From: CAIXSC01 sp046349935
GTDB lineage: Bacteria > Planctomycetota > Planctomycetia > Pirellulales > Pirellulaceae
DNA: 64,000 bases
Reading direction: 5' to 3'
Assembly: GCA_046349935.1 (NCBI GenBank)
Contig: JAXMBK010000009.1
Span: 310,001-374,000, forward strand
Part shown: positions 7,951 to 15,516 of the stretch, piece by piece
Numbering within the stretch: the first letter of the stretch is position 1
How the letters are laid out: each line of letters begins with the position of its first letter
Translations under genes and position numbers: made by a program
The notes under the pieces: model-generated
The model's input: the letters and a program-made list of their open reading frames with translations, nothing else
Databases searched by the model: none
What the model was told of the DNA's origin: nothing

Positions 7951-9309
7951 ATGACTCGCGTTCGCTTGTCGTCCGCTCTCGCGGCGTTGCTGTTCGCGTC
8001 GACCGCCTTCCTGGCGACGTTTGTACCAGGATCAATTCGCGCGTCGTCGCCGAACATCGTGATGATCATTTCCGACGACCATGCCTGGACCGACTACTCG
8101 TTCCAAAAGCACCCGCATATTCAAACACCGCACCTCGACAAGCTGGCGGCCGAAAGCCTCACGTTCACCCGCGGCTACGTCCCCTCGAGCCTTTGTTGCC
8201 CGAGCCTCGTGTCGATGATCACGGGCCTCTACCCGCACCAGCACCGCATCACGAGCAACGATCCGCCGCTGCCGAAAGACAAGAAGGGGGCCGCCGCCAA
8301 TCGAGATCCCCAGTTCCTCGCTCAGCGGCAGCAGATGATCGGCTTCATCGACGAGGTTCCGACGCTTCCCAAACTGCTGGGAGAAAAGGGCTATCTCAGC
8401 TTTCAAACCGGCAAATGGTGGCAAGGCGCCTTCCGTCGCGGCGGCTTCACGCACGGCATGACCACGGGCGAACCAGGCAAGGGCGGCCGCCACGGCGACC
8501 AAGGGCTGGAGATCGGTCGCAAGACGATGCAACCGATCTACGATTTCGTCAACATGTCGGTCGAACAGAAGAAGCCGTTCTTCGTCTGGTACGCGCCGAT
8601 GATGCCGCACGACCCGCACACGCCGCCCGAACGACTGCTCGCCAAATACCGACCTCTCACGGATTCGCTGCATGCGGCCCGTTACTGGGCGATGGTTGAA
8701 TGGTTCGACGAGACCTGCGGCCAGCTGCTGGGGTTCCTGGACGAGCGAAAGCTGCGCGACGACACCATCGTCGTATACGTCACCGACAACGGTTGGATTC
8801 AAAGCCTGGACAATCCACGGTACGCGCCGAAGTCGAAACAGTCTCCGTATGACGGCGGTCTGCGCACCCCGATCATGATCCGTTGGCCGGGCCGGATCGA
8901 GCCGCAAATGTCGCCCCACCTCGCCTCATCGCTCGACTTGGCCCCTACGCTGCTCAAAGCGGTCGGAATCGCGCCGCCCGCCGACCTGCCCGGCCTGAAC
9001 CTGCTCGACGCACAAGCCGTCGCCGCGCGCAAGCATGTCACGGGGGAGTGCTTCACGCATAACGCAGTCGACATCCAACGACCGGCCGCCAGTCTCCGCT
9101 GGCGCTGGATCGTGCGCGACGATTGGAAGCTGATCGTCCCCAACCCGACGAACGAACCGGACGGCGTCGTCGAACTGTATCACCTGTCCGAGGATCCGCA
9201 CGAAACGAAGAACCTCGCCGACCAGTCGCCCGACCGCGTCGCCGACCTACGCCGGCAGCTCGACGACTGGTGGCCCGCCGTAGGACAGGCTTCCAGCCTG
9301 TCTCCGTAA
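7951..9309 (+). CDS. Exported sulfatase with variant active-site motif C-C-P-S-L
   Basis: The 452-residue protein has a signal peptide (about 1-32), then the metal-binding start NIVMIISDDHAW (Asp42, Asp43). The formylglycine region reads LCCPSLVSMITG: Cys82 and Pro84 fit C-x-P-S-R, but the usual Arg is Leu86. DNGWIQSL later supplies the second metal-binding Asp-Asn pair. It would hydrolyse sulfate esters in the periplasm if Cys82 is converted to formylglycine. The ATG lies 5 nt after the isomerase gene and GAAGGG over that stop codon serves as ribosome-binding site. The last residues, VGQASSLSP, are encoded by a dispersed palindromic repeat that runs into the gene end. Confidence 0.92.
   Translation: MTRVRLSSALAALLFASTAFLATFVPGSIRASSPNIVMIISDDHAWTDYSFQKHPHIQTPHLDKLAAESLTFTRGYVPSSLCCPSLVSMITGLYPHQHRITSNDPPLPKDKKGAAANRDPQFLAQRQQMIGFIDEVPTLPKLLGEKGYLSFQTGKWWQGAFRRGGFTHGMTTGEPGKGGRHGDQGLEIGRKTMQPIYDFVNMSVEQKKPFFVWYAPMMPHDPHTPPERLLAKYRPLTDSLHAARYWAMVEWFDETCGQLLGFLDERKLRDDTIVVYVTDNGWIQSLDNPRYAPKSKQSPYDGGLRTPIMIRWPGRIEPQMSPHLASSLDLAPTLLKAVGIAPPADLPGLNLLDAQAVAARKHVTGECFTHNAVDIQRPAASLRWRWIVRDDWKLIVPNPTNEPDGVVELYHLSEDPHETKNLADQSPDRVADLRRQLDDWWPAVGQASSLSP
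9280..9302 (+). repeat. Family A GTAG-hairpin repeat, copy 1 (translated in frame)
   Basis: GTAG at 9280-9283 directly abuts a perfect hairpin, GACAGGCT-TCC-AGCCTGTC. The copy overlaps the 3' end of the sulfatase gene and is translated as VGQASSLS before the stop at 9307-9309. A GTAG foot followed by a hairpin is the hallmark of REP sequences mobilised by RAYT (Y1) transposases; no RAYT gene is in this window. Orientation matches the gene. Confidence 0.85.
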
Positions 9310-9407
9310 TTCCCTTCAAACGCCCCTAAGTCGTGGAGCCTTCCGTCGATACCACGCCCTGCCCCGCCAGCCTTCCCGCTCGCACCACACGCCACACGCC
9401 ACACTCC

Positions 9408-9812
9408 ATGACAAGCCGTTTAACTCGATGGAGCGCACAACTCGCGAACTGGCTCGACGCGCCGGAAGTTCGCGCGCTGAATGCTCGTCCTGCGCAAACG
9501 GACGCCGAGTTTCATCGCGAGCATTACTTTGGCGCCGAAGTCGACGTCGATACGTGCGTTGGAATCCGTCGCGTTCTGCGTCAGCAACTTCGACTTGGCA
9601 ACACACGACCGACGGACAATCTCGTCTCACTGTTTCCCGATCTGGACCTGGGCGAAGTGTGCTTCGAGATTGGGGAGGCGTTCGGATTCTCATTCCCCGA
9701 GAGTCGAATTCAGCAGTTGGATGGGTCCGTAGACTCGCTCATTCGGGAAACGCAACGATTGAAAGACGAGCGCAAGCTGCGGCTGCAAGGCGAATCGCCG
9801 ATTCGGTCGTAG
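9408..9812 (+). CDS. Small hypothetical protein with acyl-carrier-like C-terminal half
   Basis: The protein has 134 residues from ATG 9408; the upstream 25 codons of the same frame look like non-coding sequence. The N-terminal half (RLTRWSAQLANWLDAPEV) is amphipathic. The second half, NLVSLFPDLDLGEVCFEIGE followed by AFGFSFPESRIQQLDGSVDS, resembles the helix pattern of acyl carrier proteins and DUF1493-like proteins. The phosphopantetheine site (Asp-Ser-Leu) is absent, because the place is taken by DLDLGE. It follows the sulfatase by 98 nt on the same strand. Function is unknown and the resemblance is a weak by-eye fold guess. Absence of a convincing Shine-Dalgarno sequence leaves the start uncertain. 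Confidence 0.6.
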   Translation: MTSRLTRWSAQLANWLDAPEVRALNARPAQTDAEFHREHYFGAEVDVDTCVGIRRVLRQQLRLGNTRPTDNLVSLFPDLDLGEVCFEIGEAFGFSFPESRIQQLDGSVDSLIRETQRLKDERKLRLQGESPIRS

Positions 9813-9858
9813 TGACGTGGGTTGGAGGCGCAGCCGCGGAGCGGGCAGTGCTAACGAT

Positions 9859-9876
9859 GGACCGGCGGAACGGTCC
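9859..9876 (-). repeat. Family C hairpin repeat, single copy after the dus gene
   Basis: On the minus strand GTCGTGGACCGTTCCGCCGG reads into a hairpin with arms GGACCG and CGGTCC. It begins about 15 nt after the TAG stop of the dihydrouridine synthase gene at 9892-9894. The same GTCGTGGACCG core occurs several times at 37473-37606. It could act as a transcript 3' end structure; no U-tract follows. Confidence 0.55.
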
Positions 9877-9891
9877 ACGACGGTGGCGGCG

Positions 9892-10950
9892 CTAGGCGCA
9901 TTCCGTCACGGCGCCATGGATGGACGCGTCGGGGATGACGCCCGGTTCGTCGGCGGCGTACCAGCGGTTGAGCACGCCTTCCCAGTCGGCGCGGGTGCGG
10001 ACGCGGGCGAAGTCGTTGCGGACGTCGATGTGCCGTGGGTGACCGGCCGCGTACTTGATGCCGAACTTCCGCAGCAAGATGCCGCACTGCTTTTCGTCGT
10101 AGATCTGTTCGGCGAGTCGAAAGTGTTCGCGTATGACTTCCCGTTGTTCAAACAGCGACGGAGGCGGCGGCAGCGATTCGCCGCGCCACAGGGCCAACGA
10201 CTGCGCGAAAATCCACGGGTTGCCGATGGCGCCGCGTGCGATCGTAACGCCGTCGACGCCCGTTTCCTCCAGCATGCGGACGCAGTCTCGAGCGGTGAAC
10301 AAGTCACCGCTCCCCAAGATGGTGCGCGTCCCCACATGCCGTTTCACCTCGGCGAGAAACTCCCAGCGGCTCGGCCCCACATATCGCTGCTCGACCGTGC
10401 GCCCGTGCACCGTGACGGCCGCAACACCTAGCGCAAAGGCGCCGTCGAGGATGCGAAAGAAGTTGTCGCGGCTGTGCGCCGAATCATCGATCCCGCGCCG
10501 CATCTTCACGGTCACCGGAATATGAGCCGGAACGACGTCGCGCGTGCGGCGCACAATTTCGAGCGCCGCATCCGGCTGACTCAGATGAAATCCCCCGCGA
10601 CACCGTCCGAGCACTTTCTTGACGGGACAGCCGAAATTGATGTCGATGACGTCGAAGCCGGCCGCGGCCAAACGCTGCGCCCCGGCGGCGAACTGCTCGG
10701 GCTCCGCTCCCATCAGCTGCCCGCCGACCGGCCGCTCGTCGTCCGTGATGTGCAAAAAGTGCGAGGTGCGTTTGCGGTCTTTCAGCGTGACGAGGAATTG
10801 ATCGAGCATCACCTCGCACAAGGCATACGACGCGCCCGTTCGACGCGCCAAGAGCCGCATCGGCCAATCACTGTAGCCGGAAAGGGCCGCCTGGACGAAT
10901 GGCGCACCGATCGCCACATTGCCAATCTGCAGTTCACTTCGCCCCGTCAT
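9892..10950 (-). CDS. dus: tRNA-dihydrouridine synthase
   Basis: The 352-residue protein fits the FMN-dependent TIM-barrel Dus family (usual length 310-350), which reduces uridine in the tRNA D-loop. The catalytic site is INFGCPVKKVLGR, where the Cys protonates the uracil ring. VTVKMRRG, AVTVHGRT and ILGSGDL follow in the expected order as flavin and phosphate binding strands, and GVTIARGAIGNPWIF closes the barrel. The N-terminal PFVQAALSGYSDWPMR replaces the usual PMAGVTD. The subfamily (DusB-like) is a guess. It is the last gene of a nine-gene minus-strand run: its start overlaps the preceding gene's end by 17 nt, so translation is probably coupled. The gene ends in TAG shortly before a family C hairpin. 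Confidence 0.93.
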   Translation of the reverse strand: MTGRSELQIGNVAIGAPFVQAALSGYSDWPMRLLARRTGASYALCEVMLDQFLVTLKDRKRTSHFLHITDDERPVGGQLMGAEPEQFAAGAQRLAAAGFDVIDINFGCPVKKVLGRCRGGFHLSQPDAALEIVRRTRDVVPAHIPVTVKMRRGIDDSAHSRDNFFRILDGAFALGVAAVTVHGRTVEQRYVGPSRWEFLAEVKRHVGTRTILGSGDLFTARDCVRMLEETGVDGVTIARGAIGNPWIFAQSLALWRGESLPPPPSLFEQREVIREHFRLAEQIYDEKQCGILLRKFGIKYAAGHPRHIDVRNDFARVRTRADWEGVLNRWYAADEPGVIPDASIHGAVTECA

Positions 10951-13150
10951 CGCCCGTCGCCGCTCCTCGTTCCTTCCGTTCCAGCACCTCGCGCACCCGC
11001 TGCCGCTGCAGGTCCAACGTCTCGCGCAGCACCGTTTCCTGTCCCGTCGCCAACTCCTCCAGCAACCTCACGGCCTCTTGGAACCCCTCGGCGCGGCTTA
11101 GTTCCCGCAAGACCGACTGCAATTGCGCCAACAACCGTCGTTCGCGAGCCGCGTCGATACGATTCGGAGCGGCATCAAGCGCCGCCGGATCGCGAGTCGC
11201 ACTGCGTAGGGGCTCCATAATACGCGTCTTCCGCCGTTCGACCAGCGGACTTGCCGGCGACTCCAGCCCGCTGGCCGCCATTTCGTCCGTCACGTCTCCC
11301 AGCGGCCCTAGGCAACTAGCCGCCGTCTGGCGAATCGCCGACAGCCGACGCGCCGCCTCGGGCGACTCCGCCGTCAACGTCGACGCGGGACCATCGAGCT
11401 CGTCCAGCACATCACGCCAGTCGCGATACGCCTGCTCCAACAACTGCCGCTGTTCCTTGTCGCGCCGCTGCCAATCCCCACGCAATTCGTCGGGCGTAAC
11501 GACGCGCAGAATTCGCTCCGCCGACCTTCCCGTCTTAGGCCCCGTCGCGCCATCGTTATCGAGCGCCTCGGTCGCCAACGTCACCGTCTGCCCCGGTTCC
11601 AGTTCGAGCGGGGAGAGATCTAGCCGAGCCGCATATTGCACCACGGGCCGTCCGCCGTCCGACTCCGGCCACGCTGGGTTCAGCGGCAGACGCGTCCACG
11701 TCCGCACCTCGGCGCCCCGTTCATTCTGCACCTTCGCCAAGACGGCGACCTGCGTCACGGCATGATCGTCCTGCGCTTCGACCGACCACTCAATCTGCGT
11801 CGTCGGAACGATCCATCGTCCGGCGCCCCGCCACCGGGCGACGACGAGCGGCCGTTCGTCGTCCCTCCACTCCACGCGCACGGTCAGCGGCCGAGGCAGT
11901 GTCAGGCCATCCTCGTCGAGCACGCGGACGGTCAACAATCCATCCCCCAGTTGCGCACTGGTGAACGATTGCCGCAGACGCATCTTGGCTGGCGCCTCCG
12001 ACGCGCTGTGCGCCGCATCAGTCGCAACAAGCGGCGGCGATTCGAACGCAAGTTCCAGGGGCCATTCGCCGGCGCTCGTGATCGCCGCAGCAGAGGCCAG
12101 TCGCTTTGTGGACAGGGCTGACAACTCCAACCGCGAACCACGCGGCAGTCGATAGAGCCCTTCCGCCGACGAGAGCTCGCTGCGCTCCCCTCCCAGATAT
12201 TCGGGAGTCGTCGCGACGAGCTTCACGTCGGTCAAGCGCGGTGAATCGACCAATTCCACAGGAATCCATCCGGTTCGTCCATCGCCCGCTCGAAACTGAA
12301 TTGAGAACGGCTCGTGAACATCGCGCGCCTCGAACCGAAAGCGTCCTCCCTGCGCGTCCACGCCTAACAGCGAATGCGAACGGGGCGGCCGCAACCGCAC
12401 TTCGGGCGTCGGCGCCGTGCGACCGTCGTGCCGCGATACCGTGATGCCCAGCGTCGCCGTCCCGCCTCGGGCCGCTCGCAAGCGTCCGTCGTACAGTCCC
12501 TCCACCGCCAACTGCGTCGAGCGCGGCCAATCAAGTTCGCGTCCCAGCACATTCCGTTCGCACCACGTCCGGCCAGTCTCCGTACCCGCCAGCCAGGTCG
12601 CGAGCGCCGCGGCTGCCGCCAGCGTCGTCCCGAGCCGCCGCAGCTCGCGCGATTGGGCCAGCGGGTCAAGCAGGGGATGAAAATCGACTTCCTGAGCGCG
12701 GCGCGCCGCTTCCCGTCGAGTCGCTTCGATCAAGTCGCGCGACACGCCGCCGTCGCCCGCCGCGTCGCCGTTTCGCCATGCGAGTGCGCTCCGCAACACC
12801 CCGCGCAACGTGGGGAATTGCTGTTCGGCCGCGACGGCCAATTGCGCAATGCTGCGCACGCGAGCCGCTGCGCGACGGCCGGTCCATGCAAGCATGGCGA
12901 GCCAGATCACAGCGACCAGCGCTGCTGCTCCTCGCCGCGCGGTCCAAGGCAGATCGAGGAAATAATCGGCGACCACGTCGAGCAGAACGAGGAGCAACGA
13001 CTCGCCTAAGGCTCGTGTCGCAAACCAGCCTGCAATGTGCCAACGTTCGCGTCGCGCTACGGCGTGCAACGCGCCGATCGCTTCGTGAAGCGGTTCGTTA
13101 CGCGCTGCGTCGTTCGCCGTCGACCTGGAGTCGCTCATGCCGGTCCCCAT
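10934..13150 (-). CDS. Large membrane protein with coiled-coil C-terminus (MoxR/Bat operon)
   Basis: The protein has about 738 residues. The ATG at 13150 overlaps the upstream stop as TAATG; a second ATG at 13138 has GGGGA five bases upstream and is an equally good start. Two membrane segments lie near the N-terminus (about residues 45-65 and 75-95: ALVAVIWLAMLAW). The middle is a long periplasmic-looking beta-rich region. The last 200 residues are rich in Arg, Glu and Gln and predicted to form coiled coil (RLLEELATGQETVLRETLDL). No enzyme motif is seen. Position within the MoxR-DUF58-BatA operon and the general plan recall the uncharacterised DUF4175-like membrane proteins of such clusters. 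A role as cell-envelope partner is inferred from context only. Confidence 0.8.
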   Translation of the reverse strand: MGTGMSDSRSTANDAARNEPLHEAIGALHAVARRERWHIAGWFATRALGESLLLVLLDVVADYFLDLPWTARRGAAALVAVIWLAMLAWTGRRAAARVRSIAQLAVAAEQQFPTLRGVLRSALAWRNGDAAGDGGVSRDLIEATRREAARRAQEVDFHPLLDPLAQSRELRRLGTTLAAAAALATWLAGTETGRTWCERNVLGRELDWPRSTQLAVEGLYDGRLRAARGGTATLGITVSRHDGRTAPTPEVRLRPPRSHSLLGVDAQGGRFRFEARDVHEPFSIQFRAGDGRTGWIPVELVDSPRLTDVKLVATTPEYLGGERSELSSAEGLYRLPRGSRLELSALSTKRLASAAAITSAGEWPLELAFESPPLVATDAAHSASEAPAKMRLRQSFTSAQLGDGLLTVRVLDEDGLTLPRPLTVRVEWRDDERPLVVARWRGAGRWIVPTTQIEWSVEAQDDHAVTQVAVLAKVQNERGAEVRTWTRLPLNPAWPESDGGRPVVQYAARLDLSPLELEPGQTVTLATEALDNDGATGPKTGRSAERILRVVTPDELRGDWQRRDKEQRQLLEQAYRDWRDVLDELDGPASTLTAESPEAARRLSAIRQTAASCLGPLGDVTDEMAASGLESPASPLVERRKTRIMEPLRSATRDPAALDAAPNRIDAARERRLLAQLQSVLRELSRAEGFQEAVRLLEELATGQETVLRETLDLQRQRVREVLERKERGAATGDDGAK

Positions 13151-15486
13151 TACACGCGTCGCCGCTGTTTCCGCAGCCACCACTCGCCGCCCAGCAAGGC
13201 GGTCAGCAAGGCGAGCGTCCAAGGGCCGTCCCACACCGAACGCGGCGGAGAACGCGATACCAAGATCTCGCGTCGAACGGGCAGCGTCGAAAGCAACTCG
13301 CGCGCCTCGGCAGCTTGACAATAGACGCCGCCCGATCGCGCCGCGATCTCGCGCAACAGGCCCTCATCCAGGGAAACGTCGCGCGGCTCCCCCTGCTCGC
13401 TCGTCACGTCCAACTTCGACTCAAGCTGCTCGAGCGTCGCACCGCGCGCATCCTTGAGCGGCAAACGAATCGTCCACGCGCCGTCGCGCGGCGGCGTCCA
13501 GGTCGCTCGGTACTCTTCGGCGTCTACGCTGCTCCGCAAGAACTTCAACGCGATTTCCGCTCGCGCCTCGCCGTCCTTGCTTGCTTCGTCGGCGAGCGGC
13601 ACCGTGATGACGCCCGTCAGTTGCTCGTCTAACGGCGGTTCACCTGGCGCGGGCTGAAGACGAGCCACCACTGTCAGCGGCTCTCCCAGTGGAAGTGGGT
13701 TCTGCGATAATTCCAACCATCCGCGACGATGCCCCTCCCAACGTCGCCCCTCGCTCAAGTGCTGCACGACCCGCCGCCAAAACGTCTCCCGCCCGCGCCA
13801 CACGCCCGTACATCCCAGATAGACGACCTGCGCCGCACCATACCGGCCGGCTGCCAAGAGCGGTCGCGGGCCATCGGCCAACCGCGTCGCCGGGTCCCCA
13901 TGTTCCAACAACACGCGTGCCAACGAACGTCGACGCGCCACCGGGCTCGACCAGAACACTTCAAGCGGCGTAGACAGGGACATCGACGAGGATGACGCGT
14001 CATCGCGCCCCCAGTCCGACAGCAGCACATGGTCGCGCTCCGCGGCGACGGGTTGAGCGACCCAACCGCGCACCGGCGGCGCCAACGCCTGAGCCGCCTC
14101 CAACTCGCTGGCGCTTGCGAGTTCCACGGGCCAGACGTCGTCTAGCGCCAAACCGACGCGATCCAAGCGCCAAGCGGCCGCAAACCGCGGCCCCGACTGA
14201 TACAACAGCCCCCCTTTATGACGCTCCAAAAACTCGCGCAACCACTGATCCCATTCCCCCACCATCCGCGCCGGATCAGGATCGAACAATAAGATCACGT
14301 CGTACCACAGCACTTCGTCCCGCGAGGCGGGAGGGTGGTCTAGCGGCCGAGTGCCGGTGCAGCGGCGACCTTCGTCGGCGGATTGCAGCCAACAAGTGCT
14401 CTCAAGCGTCAGCTCGCTGGCCAACCACCGCTCCACCTGTCGAAAATCCCAAGACGGCTCGCCGCCGATCGCCAGCACGCGCAAACGATCTCGATCCATC
14501 ACCGTCACTCGCGGCGATGACTTCTGCGAAACCACGGCCGCCTCGCCACGCGATAGTTGCACTTCATAGACATAGCGTCCCGCCTGCGACTCGAGCACCG
14601 AGAACGAATGTCGAACCCGACGAGCCTCGCGACTCAACGTCACCGATGCCGTAGCAAGCACCTGTCCCTTGAGCGGTGCGACGTTCCCCGTGTCGCGCGC
14701 CATGGCAAGCTCCGCCTCGCCGCGCACCAACTTCAATTGAAATTCGCCCTCTTCCCTGTCGTTCGCTTCGACTGCGGCTTCAACTGCAAAGGGCTCGTCC
14801 TTCCAAACCTGTAGTCGCGACTCCACCGACGCCACCCGCGCAGCTGCCGCGGCATGCGTGTCGCCGACGCCGACCACCAACACCGGCACGCCGCGCGAAC
14901 CCAATTCTCGCGCCGCCTCGCGCGGGTCGTCCCCCTTGGTCGCACAACCGTCGCTCAACAGCACCACCGCCGCCGGCAGATCGCGTTCTACAGCCTGTCG
15001 CAGTGCGAGCGCCAGGTCGGTCCCGCGTTCCGTGGACGCAGCCGGTCGCCACACGCCGCTTGGCGCCGGATCGCGAACTTCCAGCGCAAAGTCGCGTTGG
15101 ATGACGTTCGTCGTTCGAGCCAATGCGGCGCGCGTCAGCGGCGCATCGCCATCGTCCGCGTAGGCGGCGTTCATGCGTCGAGCATCGATCGACTGCGAGA
15201 TATCGCGCAGCACCGTGATCGTCGGCGTCAACTCATCTTGGTGGACGGCGATGCGCGCTGGCCCGAGCAGGACCAACGTCAAGACCAGCCACGCCGCACT
15301 TCGAAAGCAAGCCGCCGACAGGCGACTGAGACGCGTCCAAGCGCCTGCTTCTTGTGAATACGACCAGGCCGTCAGCCCCACGCCCAACAGCGCCACGACC
15401 GCCGCCGCAACGACCGTTCCGACATGATCGGCCTGCGTCCATGCCCACTCGAAGTGCGTTTGTTCGTTCCACGCCCACAAAATCAT
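13150..15486 (-). CDS. Membrane protein with VWA-like and glutamine amidotransferase-like domains (Bat operon)
   Basis: The protein has 778 residues. Two N-terminal membrane helices (about 22-42 and 63-82) are followed by a von Willebrand A-like domain. Its MIDAS-like motif DISQS (in TVLRDISQSID) and VVLLSDGCATKGDDPR strand are visible at about 95-210. A beta-sandwich region follows. At about 335-560 there is a class I glutamine amidotransferase-like segment (RVLAIGGEPSWDFRQVERWL, DVILLFDPDP, GGLLYQSG) that appears to lack a catalytic triad. This order is typical of planctomycete BatA/VWA cluster proteins. It is probably a non-enzymatic, metal-dependent protein-interaction partner of the MoxR ATPase. 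Its stop TAA overlaps the next start by one base, and the upstream gene ends 30 nt before its start. Confidence 0.87.
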   Translation of the reverse strand: MILWAWNEQTHFEWAWTQADHVGTVVAAAVVALLGVGLTAWSYSQEAGAWTRLSRLSAACFRSAAWLVLTLVLLGPARIAVHQDELTPTITVLRDISQSIDARRMNAAYADDGDAPLTRAALARTTNVIQRDFALEVRDPAPSGVWRPAASTERGTDLALALRQAVERDLPAAVVLLSDGCATKGDDPREAARELGSRGVPVLVVGVGDTHAAAAARVASVESRLQVWKDEPFAVEAAVEANDREEGEFQLKLVRGEAELAMARDTGNVAPLKGQVLATASVTLSREARRVRHSFSVLESQAGRYVYEVQLSRGEAAVVSQKSSPRVTVMDRDRLRVLAIGGEPSWDFRQVERWLASELTLESTCWLQSADEGRRCTGTRPLDHPPASRDEVLWYDVILLFDPDPARMVGEWDQWLREFLERHKGGLLYQSGPRFAAAWRLDRVGLALDDVWPVELASASELEAAQALAPPVRGWVAQPVAAERDHVLLSDWGRDDASSSSMSLSTPLEVFWSSPVARRRSLARVLLEHGDPATRLADGPRPLLAAGRYGAAQVVYLGCTGVWRGRETFWRRVVQHLSEGRRWEGHRRGWLELSQNPLPLGEPLTVVARLQPAPGEPPLDEQLTGVITVPLADEASKDGEARAEIALKFLRSSVDAEEYRATWTPPRDGAWTIRLPLKDARGATLEQLESKLDVTSEQGEPRDVSLDEGLLREIAARSGGVYCQAAEARELLSTLPVRREILVSRSPPRSVWDGPWTLALLTALLGGEWWLRKQRRRV

Positions 15487-15516
15487 GATCTGGCTGGCTC
15501 CAGGCCGGCTCGGCGG

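Noticed and set aside
9277..9309. VGQASSLS as a conserved C-terminal peptide motif of two proteins
   Set aside because: The shared peptide is the translation of a DNA repeat in two unrelated proteins, not a protein signal.
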